A stretch of DNA of 64,000 nucleotides from Marsupella aquatica (Eukaryota; Marchantiophyta). The notes beneath the pieces are model-generated. The model was not told where the DNA came from and searched no databases. It saw only the letters and a list, made by a program, of their open reading frames with translations. The translations under genes were made by a program, and so were the position numbers. Position 1 is the first letter of the stretch. Each line of letters starts with the position of its first letter. Positions 25,941 to 43,169 of this stretch are shown here, one piece after another. The stretch lies in NCBI GenBank assembly GCA_973895155.1, contig OZ316891.1, forward strand, positions 28,768,001-28,832,000, read 5' to 3'.

Positions 25941-26520
25941 ATTACTTTATCTTAATCGATTTGGTAGAAAAGGCCTGAAAATATTATTATATGTCACACT
26001 GCCAAAAACCGTTACTTTATTTTTTTTGCCTTGAAAACCGAAAGCAGGCCCATCCAACAGAGGATAGACGTCCTGCTTTGGAGCATGCATTTCTATGTAG
26101 GGCAGCCACAAGGGGACAATACCCAGGGATCCGACAGGGACCCAGACCAGGAGGGAGAGAGGATTCAACCAGAACCCAAAGTGGACAACCAGGGTTGAGG
26201 AGATAATCAATACTCCCACCACTACACCCCACCCACCCACACACACACACACATACCCTCCACACCCCTTATGTGTGGAGGGAGGATTGAACCCGGGACC
26301 CCTCGGTTCTAGGCTCATCCTCTGGCCAACTGACCAAAGCCAGTTGGTTAAAAAAATTAAAAAATTAAAAAAATTAAAAAAATTGTTACTTTAGCTCAAT
26401 GGATTTGGTAGAAAAGGTCTGAAAATATTATTATATGTCACATTGCCAAAAACCGTTACTTTAGCTTAATGGATTTGGTAGAAAAGGTCTGAAAATATTA
26501 TTATATGTCACACTGCCATA
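25941..26520. repeat. 70-bp satellite units interrupted by a SINE
   Basis: Three units contain GGATTTGGTAGAAAAGG or a close variant, CTGAAAATATTATTATATG and TCACACTGCCA. They lie at about 25941-26015, 26385-26455 and 26455-26520. The last two are adjacent. The first is separated from them by the SINE at 26020-26384, which restores the array when removed. Confidence 0.85.
26020..26384 (-). mobile_element. tRNA-derived SINE with target-site duplication
   Basis: Read on the minus strand, the element has an A-box-like TGGTCAGTTGG and, about 40 bases on, a B box GGGTTCAATCC. These are the internal pol III promoter of a tRNA-derived head. The body includes a (GT)n stretch and the 3' end is A-rich (GCAAAAAAAATAAA). 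The 9-bp GTTACTTTA flanks it at 26011-26019 and 26385-26393 and is read as the target-site duplication. The minus-strand 5' edge carries an unusual T-rich run with short AATTTTTTT units between the duplication and the tRNA-like head. It inserted into a 70-bp satellite. Confidence 0.75.
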
Positions 26521-26949
26521 AAGACAAGATTACCCAAACTTAGAACCCAATAAATGATTGATTTTTTGTATTGAGAGGAGGTCTTTCCTCTTTGTTTCTG
26601 TCTTCATTGTCTGTTTTTGGTAGCGGGTGTCTGTGGTTCTTCAGCGGGCTCAGGCATTCACCCTCCTTTGTAGGGCTGAGGCAGTTGGATTTAGGGCCTC
26701 CCGATAGGTTCCGTTTTGTGACCCTCATATGTGATTTACTCCAGAGCTCTACCAGACCTTTCAGTTCACCATTTAGTAGGGTGTTAGCCTTCACTACTCT
26801 TCTGTTAAATTACTTTTTGGTCCTTATTATTTTGTTGGCTTTTGGCTTGGGACCCTTTGGCTTGTTTTTCTTGGGGCCCTTGCCCGCTTTTCCTCCCCTC
26901 CATTGGGTGATCATGTCTCCCACTTTGGAGTTTTTTGTCCTTGGCACTC

Positions 26950-27040
26950 TCATATATATATATAAAGGAGGGAAGGGAAAGACCCAAGAAGACCCCTATA
27001 TATATAAAAATAAATAAAGGAGGGAAAGGAAAGACCCAAG
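26950..27040. repeat. Tandem duplication with TATA-rich spacer
   Basis: The block AAGGAGGGAA followed by AAAGACCCAAGA occurs twice, each time preceded by a run of TA dinucleotides. The two copies are about 55 bp apart. Confidence 0.8.
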
Positions 27041-27100
27041 AGGCTCAACAAAGTCAAAGAGTATCAAAGAGTAGTAAACTGAAAACCCAACTGGGCCGTA

Positions 27101-28046
27101 AACTGAAAAAGCTGGTCATCGAGCATTAAGGTGGAATAGATTTGGTCGAAAGTAAATTGGGGGGATGTTTAGAAATTAGAATTGCCTTCGCACGAAGCTC
27201 TGGGCGTGGAGGCCATCCCGATTCCCGAATGATGGTGTCCGGTATTCGTTCCTACCTTCACTCCTTCATTCGCCCCCCTTTCACGGCAAATTCATTGGTT
27301 CAGTCTCTCTCTGTCTACTGCTACGTCAATTCGCTCCTTTCATGTGCTTGTGTAGGTTGTGCAGTGACGGGAGGTGATGCTGATCGAGCTTTTCTAGCGA
27401 TTGACACGTTGATTCAATTCGGTGATGTGGCTCCAAGCAGAATAGACGAGGCAGGAGAGGAGATGAGTCTCGTTGTCTGGTGCCGATAATCAATCGATTT
27501 CGTGGTCGGGCCTTCGTTCTTCCGCTTTGTCTGCTCAGCATCGGCAAAGCTCGTATTTGAAACGATCTGATGCTCGCTTTTTCGGGTGTTTGGTAAACCG
27601 TTTTGTTGAGGGGAGGCCGTGCTGCAACACGAGGGAGGGAGGAAGGAAAGACTGATCGATCTGACGCGATCCAGAGAAGCGAATTGAATCTCACGGACTG
27701 ACAAACGGATGCTTTGGAAGAAGCGTGATTAGGTTGATTCTTTTTTTCCGGAAAGTTGGCATCCTTGCCATCGTTCTTGCCGTGGGAGTACATGTCATTC
27801 GCTTTTCCGTGTGTTTGCATGCCAATCGACTCTCGTGCACCCGGGATTTCGAAGAGGAGGAAGCCCTTTTGGATTACTTTCCTCAGAGTGCAGAGCTCGG
27901 TGTCTGGAGGATTGCACCTCTGGGCTGGAGTGGGATGAAACAAAACGGACGGACGCACATTAGGCAATGTAAAACACCAGAGTGTAAGGATCGCCTCCAT
28001 GTGAGATAGATTGGTACCACTCCATTAGACAGGGAAGGGATTGAAA
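27101..28046 (+). promoter_or_regulatory. Putative promoter and 5' leader of the CIPK gene
   Basis: This region lies immediately upstream of the CIPK start and has no protein-like open frame on +. An antisense frame of about 224 codons (27326-28000) shows no family resemblance. No TATA box or transcription start is assigned. Confidence 0.35.
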
Positions 28047-34280
<6,234 letters not shown>

Positions 34281-36001
34281 CCAACCTTCAAGCAAGAAGT
34301 AAGCTTGGCTACGTAGTCTATTTAGTCTGGTATCCAAGAAGCCTTGGTACAGCAGTGATTTATACATCTAGCAATGTCGTTAGACACTCAAGTGATCTTT
34401 ACTTTTCTTCAACCACTCCACTCTTACTGAACTCTAGCACCAAAGAACTCGCATCTGTCATGGTACTGAATTTAAATCTCAATGTCGAGAGCAGTTTTGG
34501 TACGTTTGTAATGAATCCTGGGGATCGATGTAGACGTTCCTGAAAGTGACTGAACAGAATCGAGAGCAGTCCTTCTGCAAAGATAATCGTAACTATATTG
34601 CCAAGGTTGTCATGATGTCGCTATTTTGGAGATGAAAGCTAAGCTTCTGGGTATCTATTTTCGTCATCTGGAGTCCAAAGTTAAACCTTCTTAATTCCTA
34701 ACTTCATCCTCCTAATGAAGTTTTATCTGTTTTGTTTTTCAAAAGCTCACCTGTCTGGAGATTCTCAGGGGCATGGTTCTTGAAGATGATACCCTCCCTT
34801 TCACCCCCAATCCCAGCTGACTATGCACGGCTGCCCTGATTGTTTTACAGGACCTCACCACTATATGCAGGTCCTCGTATAGAAACTGAGTGGAAATCAA
34901 AAGCTGTGGTGAGAGCGAAGTCCTTCAGTCTTGGTGGCTGTGCAGGTCTTGCCAAGAGGTCTCATTTCTCCATTACTTGGCTCTTTCCATTCCTCTGACA
35001 GCCCCTACGACAATTTGAGAAATAGGCCTCAACGATATGCATCCAAGTTTTGTTGAATTTAGAGATGACAATTTGGCACAGCAACAAGCTCGGCTTGATT
35101 CATACATTGTGTGTCTGTGTGTTGAGGGAGATGGTAGGAGGGAACTTTTAGACGTTCTGATGAGCTGCTTGCTGGAGGACGTTCATCAGTGCATTGACAT
35201 GTCATTTGAATGATTTAACGATTGAAATGTCCGCTCACCATTGCGCTCCTGCTTGCCAAAGTTCTATCCTGGCAGATCACTAACTTTTATAGATGTGCAT
35301 GAGTTGAGTGGTCGCTATTTTAGCAATAAATTCAGCCGTGGAGTTTTTACCTTTTTTCCAGTAGGCTGTCGTCCATCACAAATGGCGTTTACCTTTGTCA
35401 TGTCAATGGTGTGCGGTCGTGTTGGATTGATAGATTCCTTCTCTAGGAAATGTGGACAAAATGTCAAAATGTATAAACATTGTTGGTGGGAACTTGTTTA
35501 CTCAAAAGAGTTTTATCATCATTCTTAGATGGAGTGAACCGACTGTCCCCAAGGCCCAGTTACCATTTTAAGAAACTTTAGTGGATTGGAACATATTTTT
35601 TAGGGGGAGTTGAGTAGGTTTGCTTCGACAATCTGACTCGAGAAGAGGTCTCCAAGGCAATGTAATATCATTGTTATGAGACCACATGGGGCAACATTCA
35701 CCTCTGAGTAAGCTTGAAAGCTAGTAGTTCAACCTCCTCCCACCAAATATTATCCTTGGCGATTCCACTGAACCAATCAGAGGTCCAGCTAGTACTGGTG
35801 GTCATGACTCACTGTTCACACCATCTCTCCACACCAAAGCTTCATGTAAACTACACTTTGGAGATGGGCGGCTCTCTACAACTCCCACGGAGCTACAAAC
35901 CATCCTGCTGGATGGGCGAGCTTTTGTCTAAGGCCTCACTGGAAACCCTGCTTCAGATTGTTGTGGGGTGGTCCTGCCACACAACCGGGAATCATAGAGA
36001 A
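34281..36001. other. Intergenic region downstream of the CIPK gene
   Basis: Part of this may be the CIPK 3' untranslated region. No open frame, RNA gene or clear repeat stands out before the Helitron-type end at 36002. Confidence 0.5.
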
Positions 36002-36960
36002 CTAGCTCAATACCCGTGCGTTGCACAAAAGAAGTCGTGGCGGCCAAGATGTCGTTGAGAAAAAACCAATGTCGAGTCGGCCAAGAGGTCGTTGAGCGAA
36101 AAGATGTCTTATCGGCCAAGATGTCATGTCGGCAAAGACATCGTTGAGGGAAAGATGTCGTCTCAGCCAAGACATCATTGAGGGAAAATACCCGTGCCGT
36201 GCACAAAAGATGTCGTTAAGAAATTAAAAAGATGTTGCCCAAAATGTCATTAAAATAAACATGTCATGGCGCCCAAGATATCGTTAATAAAATAGATGTC
36301 GTGTCTCCCAAGATGTTGCTAAGAGAAAAATGTTGTGGCGCCCAAAATGCTGTTAAGAGAAAATATGTTGTGTTTCCCAAAAATGATATTCTTATGTGAA
36401 AGATGTCATGAAGTAAAGCTATGTTGTTAAGAAAAAGAAGTCATTTTACCAAAGATGGCATGTTGCCCAAAAGGTCATCAAGTAAAAAATTGTCGTCAAG
36501 TAAATAGATGTCATGTCGCCAATGATGTCGTTATGCCAAAGATGTCGTTAAGTATTAAGATGTTGTTAAGTATAAAATGGTCAATAGATAAAGTATGACA
36601 TTAGTAAAAGATGTTGTGAAGTAAAAGATGTTGTTAAGTACATCTTGTACCTGATACCTGTGCACTGCACAAATGATGCATGTTGAGGTGAGAAAATATG
36701 TCAAGGTGAAAAAAGATGTCGATAAGAGAAAAACATTTCGAGCTGAGAAAAATATGTCAAGGAAAGAAAAACATTCTGAGGTGAGAAAAATATGTCAAGG
36801 GAGAGAAAAGATGGCGAGATGAGAAAACATGTCAAGGAGAGAAAAGACATATGTCGAGGTGAGAAAAGATCTTGAGGTGAGGAAAATATGTCAAGATGAG
36901 CAAAGATCTTGAGGTGAGAAGATCTTCATATGAAGAAAATATGTCAAGATGAGAAAATAT
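36002..36960 (-). mobile_element. Remnant of a non-autonomous Helitron-type element
   Basis: On the minus strand the left edge reads as a Helitron 3' end: hairpin GTGCAACGCAC, then GGGTATTGAG, then CTAG, followed by a host T. Inside are many degenerate GATGTCG/AAGATGTTG-type units, the same kind of minisatellite found inside the Helitron at 54.4 kb. Two more hairpin-like blocks occur at about 36187 and 36655. The 5' end was not found, so the right limit is only where the minisatellite stops. No coding sequence remains. Confidence 0.6.
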
Positions 36961-39900
36961 TTTCTATATATTTTATTTATATTCAAAATTATTTCCAAAA
37001 AATAGAATTATTTATATGTGAATAGATTTATTTAAAATTTGAATAATTTTTTCATTGTGGCAGGTATGGGAAGGGTAAGGGTAGCTTGGGCATTTTTAAA
37101 AGCGGTGTATGGATAGATCTGAGAGTGTGGAAAAAATTATGTTTTGATGAACATCCAAGATTGATTCTCACTTTTTTTAGTTTGTAAAGGGGCAGGATCA
37201 TGATTATAGTGGAACATCATAAAGAGAGGTATTCTTGATACTCCTGCATTGCTAGAGACCCTCCCTATTTTCTTTGTACTATTAGATTCATTTTTTGCTT
37301 GGAAATATTGCTCTCCATTTTCATTCACAATATTGATTTTTTTTGTTTTATTCTTTCTCGTTGGTTGGATTCTTTCATGTTTTTCATGTTTGGGATATTG
37401 CAAATTTGAATGACTACCATGCTATAAAAAAAAGTAACATTTTATTATAGTTTTTGACATTCTCCCTATCATCTAACCTATTGTGTTTAATTAACCTATT
37501 TTAATTAAATTATCATATTATGCAATATTATAATACTTGCAATAATATATAGTATCATACATATTATGTATTTTTGTATTTCTTGTGTATGGATCAGGAA
37601 CCTACTTAATACTCATGCATGTGCATTCACTTCCTTGTTTTGTGTGTCCCATTGGCTCCCTCTTTTAGTCTTTTGTGTGTCCCTCGTTTGATTCCCCTCT
37701 TGTTTGGAATGCACTTATTACTTTTTTGGTGCACACTAAATTTAATATTCCTTCTCTTTGACATGATTAATATTTTTTGGACACTGCAAATTTGAATGAT
37801 GACCACTTCAAAAAAAGGCGCAACCTTGTATTATAGTTTAGGATTTGAGAAAGTGCTAAAATGAATCTCAACATTGTGAGCAACAAGTACAACATTGAAT
37901 TGCACAAAGAAACTGCTTCTTGAGCCATCTCACAAACCGAAGGACTTGTGCTACCTGTTGAGTATGTGTATTGGTCTTTGCTGCGCCTTCCTATGTTTAT
38001 ACGCTTGTCCACTCTACTAGAGTTTAGTGAGATGTGGTCGACAGGAGGTTTTGGAGACTACGAAAAAATTGTCATTGGTTGTCCCACAATAATGGGTTTA
38101 GTGAGATGTGGTTGAGAGGAGGTTTTGGAGACTAGGAATTCTCCCACAATCACTGTGACTGAGCTTAATTAGTGAGTTGTTTACCATTTACTCAATTAGT
38201 GTATAACAAGGCCTCCTGGCTCTTGTCATCCTATCTTGACATTATCTGTTATAAACCTTAGTTTTTGGTCTTATCCCTTTTGTCATTCAGTGAGCAAGTC
38301 CCCTCTGTGTATAATACTCTTCTCTTATAGGAAGTGTAATCAAGTTTCTAACTTCCACACCTGCATGTGAATCGGTTGGGAAGCATTTCAAAAAGGTTGG
38401 CTGGCTTCCAACCAAATACCAATCTTGGTGAATGATCAAAGTTGAACGTGCCTCACCCCTTGAACCCACAACATGTGTATCCTATGGTTGTTTTGTAAGT
38501 GCAAGTCTGAGTAGATTATAGTCTCACCCATCACAATCCGCTGTAGTGGTGAGAAGTGATATATTTTATTCCACCCCAAAAATTGTTTGGCCAAAGTGTT
38601 TGCCTTTACCACAGGCATGTTCCAAGGCATCTTCCCCCAAATTCAGCCGAGACATTGATCCTTAGAAGTATGCATTACCCCCACATCCACAACCAGCTTA
38701 CTAATAAATTGCCAAGAGAAGCTAGAGTTGGGGTCTAGGTTTCTAGAGTGAAGCCTCTAGAGAGTGACTTCAGGGCCCCACCAAATTTATGTGGATAAAA
38801 GGAGCCATGAGATGTTATGTATGTCAAAGAAATGATCATGCATGATGAGTTTTGTCACATCATTTCAAATTTTGTCATCATTTCTATTAACATTCAAAGA
38901 AGGAACATTCAGGCTAGTAGCTTCCAAGGAGAGTTTCATTCCACAAAATGGAGCTTCGTTGTTGTTCCATTTGCATAATTGGGGTCTCAATGAGATCACA
39001 TGTTCTTCTGCATGTGCTGTATCGAGGGTCTTTATCGAGCTCAACTGAGAATCCCGGTGGTTTGAGAGCCTTCTCGATCAATCATCTTGAGAGTGATCTC
39101 TCCACCAAATTCCTGTAACATGACCAGCATCAATCATCTTGACACTGTTCGAGCTTCAGCATATTAAAGTAACATCATCAGCATCAATCATCTTGAGAGT
39201 GTCCCAGACAGAGTTCTCTTCACCATATTCCTGTAATAAGATCAACATATTCCAGGCATGTGTGGATCATCACCTTGCCAAACTTGCTTGGCATTGAAGA
39301 ACAAGTCTAGTGAAATCTGTTGACATTTGCTGTGTTCCTTGCCTGGAAAAGGAATGGGCAAGGTTAAATACAGTAACCCCCTTAATCTTAGGGGAATTGT
39401 ATTAATCTGAGGGCCAAGAGTGAGCCACACAGTCATTTCTATATGTCAATGGTGCAAGGCTAAAACTATAGACTCTGAGATTGTGGACATGCATATCAGA
39501 TAGTTACCTGGTTGTCTGCTAGTTTACTTATCAGCCAGATTAGCTAGCATGGATTTGGCCTACACTAGAAGGTCAATATCCCAACATAATCATGTAGCAG
39601 ATGACATGGTCAAATCATAACATCTTGGAATCACATGCTCACCATCACTTACTATTGACAATCCTCTGCAACACACAAGCATTGGACTACCGTCTTCCCC
39701 CAACGCAGTGTCATGGCCTTGTATTCGAATAGTGAGAGCCATAGGGCGCTCTATTTGAATAGTGCGCCCGAGGGGTTGTATTTGATTTTTGACTACATGT
39801 TTTCATTTTTTTGTACTTGAAGGGCCATTTGTTTGAATATTGACTGTGTGTTTGGGTGTTCACATATACAGTGTCATAAGATTCATGAATTTTTAAAGTT

Positions 39901-41180
39901 TGTGCTCAATGTAAAACAGTTTAGGGTCAAAATTCAAACACAACGCCCAGGCATTGTGTAAAAATGTATTGTGTTCAAGTTCAAATTTGTTTTTTGGTCA
40001 CAAGACCCACAAAAAGTCATTTTGTGAACACAAAGCACAGGCGCTCTGTTCAGGGGAAGACAATAGTACTTCTCAACCGTAAAGCCAAGTACATATAACA
40101 TTGGGATACTACAAATCAATTCTTTCACTTGTAGTTGCTTCCTATCAAGGAGTCAGGAAGAGAGGCACAAAAAAGGCAGGCATTGGAACTGGCATAGGAA
40201 GAGGAAACCGCCCAGGAGTGTTTTGTCGTTGGCAAATTGCCGAGTTCTTATATAGGAAATAATGAGATTTTTAAAACTAAACCTGCCAACCTACTTACTC
40301 CTTTGAGACCTTGGTCGCCAGATCCAAGAGTAAAACCTTGGAAGGTCTATGGTGTAGATTGATATGTCAGATTTCTCTCTCCCCCACGCATTCATTTGTA
40401 GCACTTGAGCTTACTTGACCCCATACCTAAAAAGCACTTGATTTGGGATGCCCAGATGGATGTCCAAGTTTGCTGAAATGCTTGGACGGCCGTTGCAACA
40501 TGTACGGACCACAGCAATACATTGAAATTGACTCATGTAACATATTTTCCACAATTAAAAAATTGATGTGTAACTCAGAATATAAACTGGTGAGAGTGAA
40601 TCAGTATATTTTGAGTTTCATTTCCCCATAGCTGCTCCATGTGTCAAGACCCAATTTAGCTCATTAGAAAGAGCATTGAAATAGCTTTCCAACAAACTAA
40701 TATTAGCTCAATTGGGATCTCATTTGGAAACTTAACTAATTCCCAAAACAAGAAAGGTTTCAAGAGGTCAGCTAGTGGACCAAGCAGTTAGCTCGACTCC
40801 TCATTGGTCTCAATGGGGTCTTTCCCTCCCCCCCCCCCCCTTTCCACCCCTTTATTGGGTTTTGCCCCTTTATTGGGTTTTGCGCCTTTTGGGACCATGT
40901 CTCCTGGTTTTGCGCCTTTGTTCTTTGGTAGTCTGATATCTACACCACTTTCCCACCCTCAGGAGATCAAATAATGGGCCAAAAAAGCAAAACATCCTGA
41001 GAAGATAACCACCAAACTCAAAAGACAAGAGGGCAAACAAATAATGCAAACCTCAAAAAGCCAAAGCCATGTTTTTGCTCCCTTGCCTGGTGCCCTCGCA
41101 CCCCTCTTCCCCCCCCCCCCCCCCAAAAAAAAGGAAAAAAAAAAAGAAAAAAAAAGAAAAAGAAAAGCCAAAGCCATTCC
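36961..41180. other. AT-rich intergenic region with scattered repeats
   Basis: No gene is recognised. It contains a dispersed pair at about 37388-37455 and 37778-37846 (both with TGCAAATTTGAATGA and a TATTATAGTTT end). There is a tandem pair at about 38022 and 38096 (GTTTAGTGAGATGTGGT). One copy of the CTAGAGTTGG repeat lies at about 38715-38800, short CAATCATCTTGA repeats at 39076-39200, and a 13-base C run at 40828. Confidence 0.55.
41109..41168. repeat. Low-complexity C run followed by A-rich run
   Basis: Sixteen consecutive C bases (41109-41124) pass directly into about 44 bases of nearly pure A with isolated G. This is prone to slippage and to sequencing or assembly error. Confidence 0.9.
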
Positions 41181-41921
41181 AAACCGTAGTTAGTTGCGTT
41201 GCGTACAGTCCAAGGCTACTTTACCACGGTACAGTACCCACAGTCAGTCGGCCGCCAAAGTATGTTCTCCATCATTCTATCTACTGTAGTAGAGAAGTCT
41301 CGAACGAGTGAGCGGACTGCGGAGCGAGTGATGACAGAGCAGCGTAGTCGATGGATATAGATAGTTCTGGAGTTCGAATCTCGCTCGCGATCACTCCAGA
41401 ACAATTCTGTAATAAGTAGTAGATACTAGATAAACACTAGTGGGGGCCGATGATCAGTCGACGGAGGGGTGGAGACCACAAATGGTGGCAGATTTTTATT
41501 GGGTGCCGATAGAATTTGGAAGGCTCTCGACGGAGCTTCGCGCGGACGGATTCCGATTTCGCACTCTGAGGTGGTGTTGATTTTGCGCTCGCGGAGGGGC
41601 ATCCGCCAGCAGCGCCCTTTTGCCATTTGCCCTTTCGACATTGTTGTGGTGAGGAGCTTTGTTGTCGTCGTCGTCGTCGTTGTTGTGGTGATGTGGTGAG
41701 GAGCTTTGTCGTCGTTGATGTGATTTTGTGGTTCGTGCGAAAAGCTGCTGCTGCTGCTGCGCTGCACAAGTGGGGGTGGTCCCCCTCGCTGCGTGTGCAC
41801 TCGTGCTCGTGATTGAAATCCGTGGAGGTGGAGCGAAGCTGCTGCTGGTTGTGTCACCTTGACGCTCTGTGTTCCTGTGCGTGTGCGTCTGCACTGCTGC
41901 TGGGGCCGGACTTCTAGCGAA
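41181..41921 (+). promoter_or_regulatory. Putative promoter region of PDX1, with a hairpin and triplet repeats
   Basis: This lies upstream of the duplicated PDX1 leader. At 41364-41402 a perfect 10-bp inverted repeat (GTTCTGGAGT and ACTCCAGAAC) encloses a 19-base loop. At about 41660-41760 there are GTC/GTT and GCT triplet runs. No TATA box or transcription start is assigned. Confidence 0.4.
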
Positions 41922-42209
41922 AAGGCGAATTTGCAGAGGAGGCGAGTACAAGAAGAGAGACATCGACCCTTTTCGGCTCCGCTTTGTAGGCTTTCTGTTC
42001 TGTGGGAAGGACAGGAGAAGAAGGGGTAGGGGAGGGAAGAGATTCACAGATTGTTGTTGCGGAGTTCAACAGAGAAGGCGAATTTGCAGAGGAGGCGAGT
42101 ATAAGAAGAAAGACATATCGACCTTTTCAGCTCCGCTTTGTAAGATTGCTGTGCTGTGGGAAGGAGAAAGGGAGGGGAAGGAAAGAGAGATTCACAGATT
42201 GTTGTTGCT
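41922..42209. repeat. Tandem duplication in the PDX1 leader, 153-bp period
   Basis: Copy 1 (41922-42060) and copy 2 (42075-42209) share AAGGCGAATTTGCAGAGG, GGCGAGTA, CTCCGCTTTGTA, GTGGGAAGGA and GATTCACAGATTGTTGTTGC in the same order. Copy 2 ends 30 bases before the start codon. A short third echo, TTCACAGATTG, follows the stop codon at about 43170. Confidence 0.85.
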
Positions 42210-42239
42210 GTTTCTGAGGTGGAAATCGGAGGCGGAAGG

Positions 42240-43169
42240 ATGGAGAACAGTGGAGTGGTGGCGGTCTACGGAAATGGGACGTTGTCGGACAGTAAGAAGT
42301 CGACGTATGCCGTGAAGGTTGGATTGGCGCAGATGCTGCGCGGAGGAGTGATAATGGACGTGGTCGATGCGGAGCAGGCGCGGATTGCAGAGGAGGCGGG
42401 CGCCGCAGCGGTCATGGCATTGGAGAGGGTGCCGGCTGACATTAGAGCGGAGGGCGGAGTGGCTCGAATGAGTGACCCGGGCATGATCAAGGAGATCAAG
42501 AATGCGGTCACGATTCCGGTTATGGCGAAGGCGAGGATAGGTCATTTCGTTGAGGCGCAAATCCTGGAGGCCGTCGGTGTAGATTTCATTGACGAGAGTG
42601 AGGTTCTTACGCCTGCAGACGACCAGAACCACATCAACAAGCACAATTTCCACATTCCATTCGTCTGTGGCTGCCGAAACTTAGGAGAGGCTCTGAGGAG
42701 GATTGCTGAGGGGTCGGCGATGATTAGGACGAAAGGGGAAGCTGGGACGGGAAACGTCGTAGAGGCCGTGCGGCATGTGAGGACTGTGCTGGGGGACATA
42801 AGACGGTTGCAAGCATTGGATGACGATGAGGTTTTCACCTTTGCGAAGCAGATTGCGGCCCCTTACGAGCTTGTGAGGCAAACGAAGCAGCTTGGGAGGC
42901 TGCCGGTGGTGAACTTTGCCGCCGGAGGCGTCGCCACACCTGCAGACGCCGCGCTGATGATGCAACTCGGCTGCGACGGTGTCTTCGTCGGTTCTGGCAT
43001 CTTCAAGAGTGGAGATCCTGTTAGACGCGCTCGCGCCATCGTTCAGGCTGTCACGCACTACAACGACCCCCATGTGTTGGCGGAAATTAGTGCGAACCTC
43101 GGCGAAGCGATGGTTGGCATCAATTTGAACGATAAGAAGGTGGAGCGCTTCGCTGCTCGATCCGACTGA
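42240..43169 (+). CDS. PDX1: Pyridoxal 5'-phosphate synthase subunit PDX1
   Basis: The synthase subunit of the DXP-independent vitamin B6 pathway, cytosolic in plants. It makes pyridoxal 5'-phosphate from ribose 5-phosphate, glyceraldehyde 3-phosphate and ammonia; the ammonia comes from the glutaminase PDX2. The frame is a single exon of 309 residues, the same length as the Arabidopsis proteins. Visible residues: the [14 protein letters not shown] phosphate/active-site segment, K97 in VMAKARIGH (Schiff-base lysine for the ribose substrate), K165 in [12 protein letters not shown] (second catalytic lysine), and the [14 protein letters not shown] and [10 protein letters not shown] phosphate-binding loops. 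The frame is open upstream to 42156, but ATG at 42240 gives the family N-terminus. It is intronless, as is common for PDX1 in plants. The protein looks intact and functional. Confidence 0.97.
   Translation: MENSGVVAVYGNGTLSDSKKSTYAVKVGLAQMLRGGVIMDVVDAEQARIAEEAGAAAVMALERVPADIRAEGGVARMSDPGMIKEIKNAVTIPVMAKARIGHFVEAQILEAVGVDFIDESEVLTPADDQNHINKHNFHIPFVCGCRNLGEALRRIAEGSAMIRTKGEAGTGNVVEAVRHVRTVLGDIRRLQALDDDEVFTFAKQIAAPYELVRQTKQLGRLPVVNFAAGGVATPADAALMMQLGCDGVFVGSGIFKSGDPVRRARAIVQAVTHYNDPHVLAEISANLGEAMVGINLNDKKVERFAARSD

Larger units (their letters stand above)
19197..27100. other. Intergenic region rich in dispersed and tandem repeats
   Basis: After the CHD stop there is about 1.5 kb that probably includes its 3' untranslated region. 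The rest holds the repeat at 21.0-21.5 kb (copy at 46.8-47.4 kb), tandem duplications at 22129, 22790, 23575 and 25682, a small satellite at 25.9-26.5 kb and a SINE. No open frame here resembles a protein-coding gene. Confidence 0.6.

Noticed and set aside
27326-28000. 224-codon minus-strand frame upstream of the CIPK gene
   Set aside because: It has no domain, no homologous motif, and lies in the probable CIPK leader. Length alone is not enough in a GC-balanced stretch.
41282-41391. Possible tRNA gene from a TTCGAATC loop and a GAGCGAG/CTCGCTC pair
   Set aside because: The T-stem cannot be paired while keeping the acceptor stem, and no anticodon arm can be placed at standard spacing.
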